Assembly: GCF_932274485.2 (NCBI RefSeq)
Contig: NC_065883.2
Span: forward strand, 73,243,839 to 73,307,838
Source: Patella vulgata
Lineage: Eukaryota; Mollusca; Gastropoda; Patellidae
Length of the DNA stretch: 64,000 bases
Direction: 5' to 3'
Position numbers and translations under genes: made by a program. Under the pieces are notes generated by a model, which worked only from the letters and a program-made list of their open reading frames with translations, ran no database searches and was not told the origin of the DNA. Below, piece after piece: positions 1 to 15,264 of the stretch. How positions within the stretch are numbered: the first letter of the stretch is position 1; every line of letters starts with the position of its first letter.

Positions 1-261
1 ATTTATTTGTTTTTTTAAAATTATTAATGAAAGTTTAGCAGAAAATTGGTTCCTAATCCAATAAATATCGCAGGCTAGCATTGACATCGAGAGTTGATTA
101 TGGTCTGGATAAGTTAATTAATGTCTAATTGATAATTTATATAACATTTCAGCCCTAAAGAAAGACCTGCAATGGGCAGATTTAGCTCTTGAATAAAGTA
201 TGTTTAAAGGGTACATAATGTATCTTTAACTATTATGATTTGTATTTATTTGTATTTTTAG

Positions 262-370
262 AGAGAGATTACAGATAGGTTTATATAAATTATCAGAAGC
301 TAATTCATTGGTTGGTGAAATGCAGGACGAGTTGGGTTCCCTGGGACCTAAAATAGAAGAAAAAGCTAAG
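262..370 (+). CDS. Dynein exon 1 of window: stalk CC1 start
   Basis: Acceptor TTTTAG ends at 261 and donor GTAAGT starts at 371. The exon begins with the third base of a codon. It encodes residues 1-36, including [19 protein letters not shown], the typical start of the first stalk helix after AAA4. Confidence 0.93.
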
Positions 371-3300
371 GTAAGTTGAGAAGACTTCCGTCACAACATC
401 CCAAGCCCTTGAACACCAAAAACAAATTTGTTTCACACAAAAAAAAATTATATCTAAAAAATTTATATTTAGCAAAAGTAGGAACTACTGTCCCAGTTAA
501 CACTGATCGTTAGATTTACATAAAATTTACGTCATTATGGTTAGATTTTGGTTAGCGTCCAATAATGGTAAAATTCTATGGTTAAATTTACATTACTTTT
601 ATGTCAGAATGGTTATGGTTACTTTTACGTCACAAAATGACGTAAATCTAACGTAAATTTTATGACGGTTGATGTGTGTACAAAGTTTCATAAACATGTC
701 TTATGAGATATGCCCCAGAAAAAAAATCTGGGATGAATGACTGACTTACAGATTGAGCCCATTTCAATTTTTGTCTCTTCACGTAGTCCATTGATTTAAT
801 AGTCTGTTCTCTGTGGAAGGCATATGCTCACAAAAGAGAGTGATAGAGGAACGGGGTTTGAGATCCACTCGACACAAACTAGGTCATTTGGGACTAACAT
901 GGTTCAATTTTATTTCAATAATTAGCTTGCACGTAGGTTGGACAGGCGACCTTACTCCTTGTCATGTACAAACAGGGATTCAATCAAAACCACGCCAATT
1001 GACTCAATGACATACCTTATGATGCAACGCAACACTTATCTGTTAACCATTCCCCTGCCCCCCTTCCAAGAAGTAACACATGTTTTTATATAGAAATTGT
1101 TTCTGTGTTTGTATATGACCACATATTATTTTGTGTGTAGGATACTGAGGTACTACTAGAACAATTAGAGAAAGACAAGGTAGCTGTAGAACAGGTTCAA
1201 CAAATCGTCGAGGAAGAAAAAGATATTATGGATAAAGAAGCACAGATTGTTCAAGACTACGCTGACGTAAGAAATATTATTCAGAATTTGAGAGTTTTTT
1301 TCAGTTTTTAAGAACCATATGAGCATATTATAGACGTTTCTCAGAGGCAAATGCAGCTCTCAAGAAGTATTGTGGGGAGGTGGACACACCCACCATGAAA
1401 TTTGTGTGACTATGCCATCTAGACACTCGGAAAGTGTAGGCATGTATATAACCATGTATGTGGTATTACCAGGTATGTTATGTTACCATGTATGTGATAT
1501 TACCAGGTATGTTATGTTACCATGTATGGGATACTACCATGTTTGGGAACTTACAATGTATTTGGTATTACCATATATGTGATGTTACCATATACATCTA
1601 TGTGATGTTTCCATGTTGGGGATATTACCATGTATGTGATGTCATCATGAATGTATATGTTACCATGTATGTGATGTTACCATGTATATGATGTTACCAT
1701 GTATAATGTATGTGATGTTACCATGTGTAAATGATATGATAGAAATTTTTAATGTATATTTTGTAGGAATGTGAAAGAGATCTAGAATCTGTTTTACCAG
1801 CTCTACAGATGGCCATTGCTTCATTAGAAACATTAGATAAAGCATCTATATCAGAAATCAGGTATACCATATACATATATCTTATTTAAATTTGAAGGAG
1901 TCATCCTAGATATAGGGGAACACGATGGCTAAGTGGGTAAGATGCTGGCTCGCTAGCCTGGAGGTCGGGTGTTCGATCCCTGCAATGGCCTGTGTACACA
2001 TTTGCGTGCAAAGTTTCCCTCAAAGCACTGTATGGCGTATGCCCAGCTTCATTAGCCTAGTTTGGTGCAGAACAGTAGTAAGTTAAACCTCATTTCATTT
2101 CATTTCGTTTCATCCCTGATATATTATCATGAATAGAACTGGTATATTCTAGGTCCCCCTTGTCAGTAATTCACTTACGCATACTAGTCTTTAGCAGTGG
2201 GTTGCCGAATGACGTGGAAAAAACCCATGAGATTGGACTTTCAACCCAACTCTTTGTCATGTACGAGCTTGGGAATGAAAGAATACCACTCATATAATTG
2301 ACAGACCTTATGATCTAAAGTCCGCATGTTAGACCGCTCCACCGCCCAAACCCTCAACAAGGAAGGAAAACCCATTTAAAACTTCTATTTATCATAAATT
2401 CAAATCATTTTTCAGAGTTTATACGAATCCACCTGTACTGGTTGTTCTGGTCATGTCAGCTGTCTGTGTTTTATTCCAACAACGACCAGATTGGACGACA
2501 GCAAAACATATGTTAGGGGATGCCATGTTTTTGAAGAAACTTTTACAGTTTGATAAAAATAGTCTTCCTGACAAGGTTTGTGACTTTAATTTAAATAATG
2601 GCAGTAAAATAAGTGTAATAGTTATAGAAGTAGCAGGGGGGGGGGGGGGACAGTGGCTAAGTGGGTAAGACACTGGCTCGCTAGCCTGGAGGTCAGGTGT
2701 TCGATCCCTGTATTGGCCGAGAAAATTCATCCAGATTTTCCGGCGTGGTTCCCCCTTGTCAGTGATGCAGTACGGAGGGTTTGACAAGGACAGCTCTCTA
2801 GTCATTTGGATGGGATGTAAAACCGAGGTCCTGTGTACACATTGGGGTGCATGTAAAAGATCCCTTGACAGCTGGAATTCGATATAAAAGTAGGCCAAAG
2901 TGTCATTGTCTGGGCATTATTTCCCTCATAGCACACTGTGGCATTTGCCCGTCTTCATGAGCCCAGTTCGGAGCAGAACAGTAGGACCTTAAACTCCATT
3001 TCATTTCATTTATAGAAGTAGAAGGGGGGTTGGATATCCGAATGGTTAACACGTCTGCGTTGTATCATAAGGTCTGTCATTGAGTCAAATAGCGTGGTTT
3101 TCCATCCCTGGTTGTAGGTTTTGCATCCCTGGCTGTACGTGACAAAGAGTAGGGTCAGCCGCCAACCTTGTGGGTTTTCTCCAGGTCCTCCGGTTTCCTC
3201 CCACTACTAAAGACCCCTACACGCATGCGAATTATTGAAATAAAATTGAACCATAAGTTAGTCCCAAAATGACCTAGTTTGTTTCAAGTGGAGGTTAAAC

Positions 3301-6300
3301 CCCCAACTCTCTCTCTCTCTCTCTCTCTCAGATGTTCACATTTGAATAGTGTTTCAAATCCAACTTGAATTTTTACTATTTGTTATTCATTGTCAATTAA
3401 AACTGATGGAGTTTAGTCTGTTTCTTGTCTCCTGTACAAATTAATTCACAGAATCTACTTATATTGAGAAACAGATGAGAATAAAGAAGATATTTCAGTT
3501 TTACAGATTTATATTTTCTATAAACTAATCATTTAATTTGAATCAAATATTCAATAGCATTTGAATAATGAATAAAAATATTCCAATAGTAAAATCAACA
3601 TTTGATGTCACCCTAATAGGTGTTTGTGTGACTATGTTTTATTTAAACGGGGGATGCCTAGATTCTTTGGGCTGGCCGTTGTAAGGCTTGTAACTGAGAC
3701 CCTCTTCGACCAGATATTTCAGCTATTTGATTTCGTCAGTGATGAGCTAATTGTTTATTTACCAATGAAATCATATCATGTTTCGGCTAATTCTCGACAG
3801 ATCGCGATCGCTCAATTTGCGGCTTATATAATCCACACTCAAATAGATTATTTAATATCTAATTAAGAAAACAAAACCAAAATATCAACGATAGATATAT
3901 CCCAGCTTGGATTCAAAGAGGCTCATCAAAAAACTTTTTATTTTGTAGGTTTTGCTGGCTTGTTTATATTGTGTGCAGAGAATTGCCAATGTTGCAAAAT
4001 TTTCAAATTGTCATATCTTTGTAAAGACAGTAGGGGCCTGTTTCACGAAATTTTAACTAAGATATAATCCAAATTTTAGTAATTTGATTGGATAATATTA
4101 GATGGATTTTAGTGCTTAGCCAAACAAAATTGAATTGTCTACTAAAATTTGGATTTTATCTTTAGTTAAGATTTTGAGAAAAAGGGCCCTGAATGGAGTT
4201 GAACCATTTTTGGATTGATATTCTTTTAACAGATTTAACTTTCACAATATCGTAGTGCGTAAGGGGATTCAAAATCTCTCAAATGACATTCAACAGGTTT
4301 AATGAAAACTATGTCTTATTGTCTTTTTAAGGTGTTTGTCAAATTAAAGAGATATTCCAAGAATGCTGATTTTAACCCAGAGAAAGTTGGTAACGTGTCG
4401 GAAGCATGTCGATCTATTTGTGAATGGGTTTTAGCTATAGAACATTACAACGATGTCTATAAGGTATGGGTTTTAGCTATAGAACATTACAACAGTGTCT
4501 ATAAGATCATTATAACGATGTCTATAAGGTATGAGTTTTAGCAATAGAACATTATATTGATGTCTATAAGGTATGGGTTTTAGCTATAGAACATTATAAT
4601 GATGTCTATAAGATATGGGTTTTAGCTATAGACCATTATAACGATGTCTTTAAGGTATGGTCAACTTTCTATATTACAACAGTAGTTTTACTTTCATGAC
4701 AGACTTTGTTTTAGAAAGATATTTTTGGCAGACAAAATAGTATATTTTTCTAAATATAGATCTAACATCTGGATATTTTTTGTGATCTATCCTTCGACCG
4801 AAGGTCGGTTGTTCGTGCGGCCAAGAAAATTAATTCAGATTTTCGAGCCAGGTTTTCCCTTGTCAGGTTGATGTAAAAAAGTAAACCATTAAATCTAATT
4901 TCATTGAATGTAATCCAACTGTGTGTTATATTTTATATATGTGATAATTTTACAGATGGTAAAACCAAAACAACGAAGAGTACAAGATGCCAGAGAAGCT
5001 TTAAGACTGGCACAAAATAATCTCGCACAGAAGATGGCCAGCCTTAAAAAGGTAAATTCCAGGCATCTCTAAGATATAATAGAGTAAAACTTCTCATTTA
5101 GGTTTATAATAAATACTGATTTACATTTTAGCCATTTTGAAAAGGTTGACTGGAGAAGGAACTCATGTCCTTGGTAGTGAATGCAGGAAAGTTTCTTAAA
5201 AATCAACTTCTATATATAACTTTCACCTTTAGAGAAAATAGATTAAATCCAATAATAATAATAATGACTTTATTTTCTGAAAGAACATATTTAGTACATG
5301 AGTTCTAATTTTCAACATGTCCCTCCTACTCTACAAAACTAGCAACTACAAAGTGAATAATTAGTTTCTTTTCACTAACCTACCTTTTCTTTGAATCAGG
5401 ATTTGTTATTTGGACATATTTCGTGCTGTGTGCCTTGATGAGTCGGGCTCTGGGTTGATAACCAGGAAGTCCCACACTGGATCTCGAAGTTGGCTAAGAT
5501 ATTACCTTTGGATTTTCCAATGTGGTTTCCACTTAGTAATAGTGCAGACGGGAGGTCCTGCTCAAAAAAAAGCAAACTATCTAGTGTTTCGGATGGGACA
5601 GAAAATCAAGATCCAGTGTATGCCATTGACAGCACGTTAAAGATCCCTGGAACATTGGAAAGTAGACTGAATCGCGATTGTCATGCAAAATTTCTCTCTT
5701 TACTCATGGCATAAGACTGTCTTCATCAGCCCAATTAGTGTAGAAAAGTATGACGTTGAAGCTCATTTCAGTTCATACCAAGTTCATCTGGATTTTCCGA
5801 CGTGGATTCCCCTTGTCAGTGGTGCAGAATGGAGGGCCTGACAAGGACAGCTGTCTAGTCCTTCAGATGAGACGAAAAACAAAGGTCCTGTGTATACATT
5901 AGAATGCACGTAAAAGATCCCTTGGCAGTTGGAATTCGATATAAGAGTAGGCGATAGTGCCGCTGCCCGGGCAAAATTTCCCTCATTGCCCACTGTATGG
6001 CGTATTCCCGTCTTCATTAGCCCAGTATAGGAGCAGAACAGTAGGACGTTAAACCCCATTTCATTTCATTTTCATTTCATACCAGTTACTATAGGCCAAT
6101 GAAATAAATATGAGCTGCCGTAAATATGTTTAAAGGCTCAATACCACTCTTGTTGTAACTCAATAATATGTCCCAATCTTTACAAATTTCATCTTAACAC
6201 ACCTAATTTAAAAAATTTAAAAAATTAAACTAAATGATTTGAAAAGCCTGACGTAAAGCTTTTGAAATGTGACTTGGATTTAAAAATACTTTTGAACCCT

Positions 6301-6904
6301 TTGGACAAGTAAAATAGGATTTAATGGATAATTTACACAACAGGTAGGACACTAACACATCTAGTACTTAGAATAAGGCTATTTTTTATTTTCTGCAGCT
6401 GTCAAGCCAGCAAGAGTGTTATTGTCCCTTTAAGGATACCGAAACCCTGCCTTGATTTGAAACTTTTATTTTAATCAGATTCAAGATCATCTGACAATGA
6501 TAGAACAGCAGTATCAAGATAGCGTTAATCAGAGAGAGGCGTTGAAGGAAAGAAAAAAAACAACAGGATTACGGTTACAGAGAGCCGCGTTACTTATAAA
6601 AGCTTTAGATGGAGAAAAGGTGGGTATTATTTAATAGTCACCATTTTATTCCCCCGCCTTCAGGGAACTATTAATTAAAATAGATTCAAGAGTCTGTCAT
6701 TGAGTCAACTGTTGTGGTTTCAATTCCCCGGTTGTATGTGACAAGTAGGGTTGTCTGTCCAACCTTGTGATTTTTCTCTGAGTCCTTCGGTTTCCTCCCA
6801 CTGCTAAAGAACCCTTATACGCAGGCAAATTATTGAAATAAAATTGACCCATATGCTAGTCCTGAAATGACCTAGTTTGTGTCAAGTGGACGTTAAACCT
6901 CATT

Positions 6905-6938
<34 letters not shown>

Positions 6939-9900
6939 ACACACCTTTTGGTACCCAATAATTCTGCTTCTAATTTCGGTAGAATATTGACGACGGAGGT
7001 TAAAGATAAGAATTTTCTGATTTGGGATTGCAATTGAGAGAATGTTCAAAATTGGTGTATAGTTTCATAACATGAATACCTTGACTATGTTCGATAATCA
7101 CTTGCCAGGAGGTCCCGGATTTGATCCTTGTGCTGAGAAATTTCCTTATGATTTACAAGCCTGGTTTCCCTAGCATCAGTGGTGGTGCAGGACAGAGGAA
7201 CTGGCATAGTAAAATTGTCTAGTCAATTAGATCGAACAACTGGTGTACAGGTTGTTGTGCATGAAAAAGAGCCCTTGACTGTTAGAAATCAATAAAGTGT
7301 AGACATGATTTAAAGCTGCTGTCGGAGTGTCGGGACAGAATTTCTCTTATAGCACTCTGCATGTTTTATGCCCGTCGTCTAAATCATCTTCAGTCGCCTG
7401 GTCGGTGTAGAAAAGCAGGATGTTATTAAACCCCATTTCATTTCTATTATCAGTTTACTTCTGTACAGTCGAAGGGATAACATATGTTATAATGGCACAT
7501 GTGAGAAGCTATTAAAGTTATATTTTAGCCATTTAACAATAATAATTCAGTATGGAAGTTTTAGTGACTGTTTTTAATTTTTTTTTCATTTTTATACATC
7601 AATTGATAATTACTTCCGGAGTTATTGTTCTTGATCACTTTGAACAATCTTTTGGACACACTAGAGGCTAAAAATTTTATTAATTAATTAGAGTTGTTTC
7701 TTGTGATCAATTTTTTCTTTTAAATGCTCCCATTACCTACAAAACAATAAATATGCGACAACCCGTGTAGACTGCTGTTGGTGTATGTTTCTTTGCCTGG
7801 CAACTTATCTTTTTTTTTTCTTTCTATCACCAGGTGAGATGGGCTGAATCTGTGCGTAAGCTAGATTTTAAACTGGAAGGATTGGTAGGGGATACATTGG
7901 TGGCTGCATCATCGGTCGTGTATCTGGGAGCGTTTACAGCAAGTTATCGTAAACAGCTGGTCAGTACCTGGGTAGACATGTGTAAAACTGTGGAAATTCC
8001 CATCTCCAAGACTTTCAATCTGGCTAAAAGTATGGTGGATGCCAATCAGGTGAGTTAAATGAATTGTTTTGTTTAATGAATAGGAGTTCGAAACCCAGTG
8101 CATGCCATCGAAAACCCTCGTTCTCAGGGGTGACATCTGCAGGGCAGACACAAAAACTCTGACACGGAAAGTCTAGTTGTATGAATGGGATAAAAAAAAT
8201 GGCACACATTTGTGTGCACATGAAGGACCCTTGGCATTTTAAATGCTGCTGGGGGGGGGGGGGGGTTGGATGGCTGGATGGTTAGCGTGCGCCCGCTGTA
8301 TCATAAAGTCTGTCATTGAGTCGACTGGCGTGGTTTCGAATCCCCAGTTGTACGTGACAAGGAGTAGGGTCGCCTGTCCAACCTCGTGGGTTTTCTCCTG
8401 GGTCCTCCGGTTTCCTCCCACTGCTAAAGACCCCTATGCGCAAGCGAATTATTGAAATAAAATTTAAAAACCATATGACCTAGTTTATGTCGAGTGGACG
8501 TTAAAACCCATTTCTCTCTCTCTCTCTTTAAATGCTGCTGTCCGAGCAACATTCTCCCCGCTCGCATTGCACACGTAATCATGAAAATGACAAAAGCTAG
8601 TCTCATATGTATTGTGTTGTCAAGACATTAAACCCTATTACTTTGGTTTTATTCCATGAATAATTTTCCTACGTTTAAATAGTTTGTGTTCCATATATAT
8701 AGCAAATTTTTATGGACTTGTGAATAAGTAAGACACCACATTCTGGACCTGAAAATATAATTCTTTGTTTCCCCCACCCTTATATAAATGGTGATTTACA
8801 TACATTATATAACATTTAAAATGATTAACAGTTTGATAGCCAATTGACATGAGCTGTAATAGACATCAAAGGCAGTGTTTAGTTGTTCGGATGGGACAAA
8901 AAGCAATTTCCCATGTACTCGCATTGGCACGCACGTAAAATAACCCTTGACAGTTAGAATTCGATGAAAGTAAGTGCAAGCAACTGTTTTCCTCTTGTCA
9001 GTGGCGCAGAACGGAGGGCCTGACAAGGACAGCTGTCTAGTCCTTCGGATGAGACGGAAAACCAAGGTCCCGTGTATATATTGGAATGCAGGTAAAAGAT
9101 CCCCTGGCAGTTGGAATTTGATATAAGAGTAGGCGATATTGCCGCTGCCCGGGCAAAATTTCCCTCATAGCACACTGTATGGCGTATGCTCGTCTTCATT
9201 AGCCCAGTCAGAGCAGAACAGTAGTATGTTAAACCCCATTTCATTTCTCTTTTCGCTCAAAACTTTCCTTCTAGCATACTGTTAAAACCGACCTTTAACC
9301 CCACTTTATTCCAGTTATTCATTTCTTTCTCTAGGTCATGAAATGGCATAATGAAGGTTTACCAAGAGATAACCATTCTACAGAAAATGCCATGTTTGTA
9401 AAACGGGCTAGAAAATGGCCGCTGTTGATAGATCCACAAGGTCAAGCATTCAAGTAGGTTATAGTTAAGTTTTAAATATTTTCATTATGAGCTCATTATT
9501 TTGATACTTTGTTTGGGGTAATTGTTTTAATTTGGACACGTTTGACCTTCTCGCCCAGTAAGAATTAAAGCTCTAATCTTCCTTGATCCTGGTGTTGTCC
9601 AAGAAAGTTCCAGAAGTCTGGTCATTTAAATGGGATGAAAAACAGGGGTTGTGTATCGGCAGAATGTCAAAGATCTTTGATAGTTGGAAATCAAAATAAA
9701 TGTAAGCTCTAGTGCCGCTGTTCAGGCAAAATTTCCCTCATGGCACACTGTATAGGCAACACTGTTAACATACAGGCCTGAAAGTAATGATTTTGGATGC
9801 ACCAAATATTTTGAAATAAGACTAAATCTGTTGCCGAACAAACAGTTTAGATTCATACCTATCCAGACTTGCTTCTGTGTATATTTTTATATGTAGTTGG

Positions 9901-12900
9901 GTAAAAGAAATTATGTATTATGAATATCATTAAAAACATAGAAAAAAAAGAAAAGTCTGTACCGAACAAGATAAAGAGAAACCTTATGCCTTATAGGGCT
10001 TGCTTCTATCACTGTGAAATCCATAGTATGTAGTTTCAATCCAGCGGCATTTATTAACTGGGTTTTTTGTGAGAAAGTTGTGATAGCGGTGAGGAATGGT
10101 AAATTCTGTTTATAATCCATGGAAACATGTGAAAAGTATACAGGTTGTCAGATGAATATTTTTATTTGTAGTTGGGTAAAAGAAATGGAGGGTAATAGAT
10201 TAAAGATTGTATCGGCCACAAATCCTAACTTGATGAGAACCATGGAAACAGCCATTAGAGTTGGAGATCCTGTACTTATAAAGGTATTCCATTTATCATT
10301 TTTTCTCCTTTCTGATTTAATTTCTGATTAAACTGCACCTTGTCTCTCTACTCAAAGAGGTAACCTTGGCAACCACTTTCATCACATCCCTCAGAACATG
10401 TATCCCAATTGATAACTAAATAAGTTTCTGTATCAGAATCAAGCTTGGTAAAGTAAACAAGTTACTGTATCCCGAATTTTATGGGGAGGGGCAGGGGAGG
10501 GTATATTTTTTAAGTGAGAAGAATCAGTTTCTGTATCCATTATTTTATGGAGTTTTGTTTTTATATTTTATGTTTGTAGGAAAAGAGATAGTTTCTTTAT
10601 CCTATATTTTAGGAGTTTTGTTTTTATATTTTATGTTTGTAGGAAGGGAGATAGTTTCTGTTTCCTGAATTTTATGGGTTTTTGTTTTATATTTTATTTA
10701 TAGGATGTAGGAGAAGAATTAGATCCAGCATTAAGACCGGTATTATTACAGGAGACATATAGTAGATCTGGTCATGTAGTTATACAAATAGGTGATACAG
10801 AGATAGAATATAATAATAGATTTAGGTTCGTATTTTACTCATTTATTCACACTTCAACCAACAAACTTAGTAGTACTAAGAACTTTTGACCAAACTAAAG
10901 TTAAGTATACGGCATACGCTGTTGAAACTGTTCCAATATGGAAAAGGACCATATGCTTGTTGAGCTGTACTACCCATTTTACAAGTGTACCTCAGTTTTT
11001 GTAGTAGATAGTAACCACTTTCTTGTTTCTTATTCGAAATTAAAATTCGCAAGTTTTTGAATAACAATCTTGGATATCAACACAAACTATAAAGATTATT
11101 GCCAGGTATCAACGGCTGGCTGCTTACCTTGTGCATATATAATAAAACACATGCGGTAATTGAAGGTTATTATCAACCCCTATATAAAACTATGTATTTT
11201 GTCTACAGGTTATATCTAACTACCACGATGACAAACCCACATTTTCTACCAGCCGTGTTTATACAAGTTAATATCATCAACTTTACTGTTACGTTTGACG
11301 GTCTACAGGAACAATTATTATCAGCTGTTGTTAAACAGGTAAACGTTTACGATATACTTGGCAACTTCAGGGCCAGCTTAATGGCATTATAGGCCGCTGG
11401 GCAAAGGTGTGCCTATGCAGCAACTCCAAGGAATAAAAATGTAAATGTTCGATAAGATTAAACATTATATTTATTGTATTAATACTTCCAACAAATTCAG
11501 TGTTTAACAGCATACATAGATTAGCATGGGACCCCTAAGCTCAGTTTGCCTATATGTTAAGACCGTATGGAACAACTTTGTTATTTTCTACTTTTATTTT
11601 GCTATAACCATAATGTAAGCAGTGCTATTGCTAGATGTGAAGTTAGTATGTCATTTGATTTGTCTCACAAAACAACATATTAGTAATATGTCACAATGTT
11701 GTATAGACCTGTGAATTCGCAATGCCCTACTAAAAATAAAAACATGAAATATTAATTTAATATGCAATTTTTCTGTGCATTATCATATGACCAACAGTCA
11801 AATTTTCAAGAAGAAGCCTCGGAGAAGACAATTCCAAGAGCTAATGCTCAATAAGATTTTTTTACAATTTCTTTTACAGTTTGTGATTTTTTTATTTTTT
11901 TTTTACAATTGTTTTTAACAGCTACATCTTTTGCGAATAATGAATCTCATTTTCAACTTCAAACCAATCATTGTGAAAGTTGAATCTGGATTTTTTATTT
12001 ATAATTGTAGGAACAACCGAAGTTAGAGAGTGATCGTCGTGATTTAATGGAGAGTATAACGAATGATAGACAAGCTTTACGCGATCTAGAAGATAAATCA
12101 TTGAGTTTATTACAGAAATCAGAAGGTACGAATTGTATAAACAATGAAAAGATTGGGATATAATTCATAATTAAAGAACTAGCTGGTTTCTGTATATTTA
12201 ACTTGGGGGTTGGGTGACATTGGCTCTGATCTCTGACCTCTGACCTGGAGGTCCAGAGTTTGATCACATGACAAGGAGTAGGGTCGCCTGTCCAACCTCG
12301 TGGGTTTTCTCCGGGTCCTCTGGTTTCCTCCCACTGCTAAAGACCCCTACACACAAGCGAATTATGGAAATAAAACTAAACCATATGTTAGTCCCGAAAT
12401 GACCTAGTTTGTGTGTTAAACCCCATCGTTAGGATGAACCCAAAAACCAAGATCCGAAGTAAAACATTGGCAGCAGATACCCTCTCAGTTATAGCCATAT
12501 CTCACAGTGCATGGCATATGTCTGTCTTCATTTGCCCGGAGGTGGAGCCACAATGCCTCAGTGAGTAGAAGACGCTGGCTTGTTAGCCTGGAGGTCCCGT
12601 GTTTCGATCCCAGTGTTCCCCGAGAAAGTTCATCAGGATTTTCGGGCATGGTTTCCCCTTGTCAGTGGTGCAGGACGGAGGGTCTAAAAAGGACAGCTGT
12701 CTAGGCGTTCGGATAGCACACTGTATGGCCTATGACTGTCTTCATTAGCCCAATCGGAGCAGAACAGTAGGACGTTAAACCCCATTTCATTTCATTACAT
12801 TTTCTAGACTGTCATGATCAGTTGTGCAGGACATTTGGATAGGACAAAAAACCATGGTCCCATGTACACATTGGCATGTATGTAAAAGATCCCTTGGCAG

Positions 12901-15190
12901 TTGGAATTCGATATAAGAGTAGGCCATAGTGCCACTGTCCAGGCAAAATTTCCCTCATAACACACTATGGCTTATGCTCGTCTTCATTAGCCCATTCGGA
13001 GCAGAACCCTATTTCATTTCATTTCATTTCAGTTGCCCACTGGGTGCAGACAAGTATGACGTTAAAACCCATTGGATTTCACTTCTCTAGGTGTTCTGTA
13101 TATTACAAATGTTCAATTATTAAACAATTTACGATATTTCCCATCTGCGATTATTACAGGTCATATATTGGATGATCAGGATCTGGTAGAAACGCTACAG
13201 AAGAGTAAAGGTATAGCTGCCGAGATTTACTCACGAGTTGCCCAATCAGAAGATACAGAGAAAAAAATAAATACAGCCAGAAAACGATATTTACCTGTAA
13301 GTTGGAAAATCGAACATTTTCATATTCGTGCTGTTTAATAGAGTAATATTTTAATTTTGATAGAAAGTGTAGGAGAAATGCACCCCACATAGACCAATAG
13401 AAAAACGCACCCCACATAGACAAATAGAAAAATGCACCCCACATAGAAAAATGCACCCCACATAGAAAAATGCACCCCACGGGACAAATAGAAAAAACGC
13501 AACCAACATAGACAAATAGTGGGTCCAATTTTCGTTAGATTTGAATCCAATCTGCCGTTTAATGGCTGTTGATGATTAACCGTAAAAATGGCTAATCAAG
13601 ACTTTGATTATTATTGTAACAATGGTAACAATGACAATCAAGGCTACAGTGTTATTGAAAAAGGTATTTCTTGTCTCAGAGTGACATAGTTTGACTGAAA
13701 TTTTCAACATATTCCCATTGCATTATCTATTTTTTTTAACTACTATAGTGAGACCTGGCAGCTCTTTATCTAATCTTCCATAATGCTGCTTTAAATACAA
13801 AGAGCAACAATAAGTACGCCAATCATGACTAGAATTTCAAAATGAATGTGTTAAAGAAAGAGAGTTTATAAATTTCTTTTTCAAAATGTTTCGATGGTAC
13901 AACAAGTACATCGGCCTTTTTCAGTGAAAATATCCAGATATTATTTCCTGCATTCCAAATTAATTTTGATTTTTTTTTCGCAGGTTGCTACTCGAGGAGC
14001 TGTGTTATATTTTGTGTTGGCAGAATTAGCGACAATAGACGTGATGTATCAGTTCTCGTTGGCATGGTTTCAAGATATGTTCACAACATGTATAACCCTG
14101 AACACATCGCAGACGACGTCAAAACAACGAATCAGCGTAGCCAATCAGACGGGAGTCCTACGACCAGCCAGTCGTAGCAGTATAAAATCCATAGACACAA
14201 TGGATAGTAATTCTGATATATCAGATAGCCTACGTCAACATTTGAAGAGTATGATAGAGAGGCTGACCTACAGTGTTTATCGCGTCGTTTCCGTGGGTTT
14301 ATTCGCTCATCATCAACTGACGTTCTCATTTATGATATGTAGTAGTATCATGCAGTCGAACTCGCGATATCAGGACGATACTATCGAGATGGAAAAGATC
14401 GACCAGACAGAATGGCAGGTGTTTTTACACGGAGGTGTCATGGCTACCATGATGGATGACAAACTGGCAGCAAAGCATGATGGTAAGTCAAGTGTGAAAT
14501 TATATACCAGAAGCATTATGGACAACGAAGCCGTTCGATATTGAACAAGGACTCTCAATTCCATCATAGTTAGTGACTGGGGTCAAGTGGTCTAACACGT
14601 ACGCTTTAGAGCATTAGGTCTGTCATTGCTTTCATTTTCATCAAGATTTTCCGGTGTGGTTTCCCTTTGTCAGTGGTGCAGGATAGAGGGCCTGACAAGG
14701 ACATCTGTCTAGTCATTTGGATGGTACGAAAAGCTGAGGTCCCATGTATACATTAACGTACACGTAAAAGATCCCTTGGCAGTTGGAATTTCATTTAAGA
14801 GTTGACCATAGTGCTGCTGTCCAGGCAAAATTTCCCTCATAGCACACTGTACGTTAAACCCCATTTCATTTCATTTTAAATGTGAAGTTATTTACCAGCA
14901 GCATTATGGACAACTAAGTCGTGTGATATTGAAAGAAAGCACTCATTTCAATCAGATTGATCCGTCGAGTGATCTAATGTTTGCAATTTAGATCACAAGG
15001 ACTGTTATTGAGTCAAGAGGCGTGGTTTCGATCTCAAGCTAGTAAGTGAGGAGAAATAGTGTCTCCCGCCAAACCTTGTGTGTTTTCTACGGTTTCTTCC
15101 CACTGCTAAAGACACCTATGCGCAAGCGAATTATTGAAATAAAATTGAACCATATGTTAGTCCCGAAATGACCTAGTTTGTGTGGAGTGG

Positions 15191-15264
<74 letters not shown>

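Noticed and set aside
130-195. Possible exon after ATTTCAG near 150
   Set aside because: All three frames stop before a usable donor.
2419-2898. 159-codon - strand frame opposite exon 4
   Set aside because: Antisense to a dynein exon and a SINE B; many similar frames arise in reverse SINE B copies ([11 protein letters not shown]).
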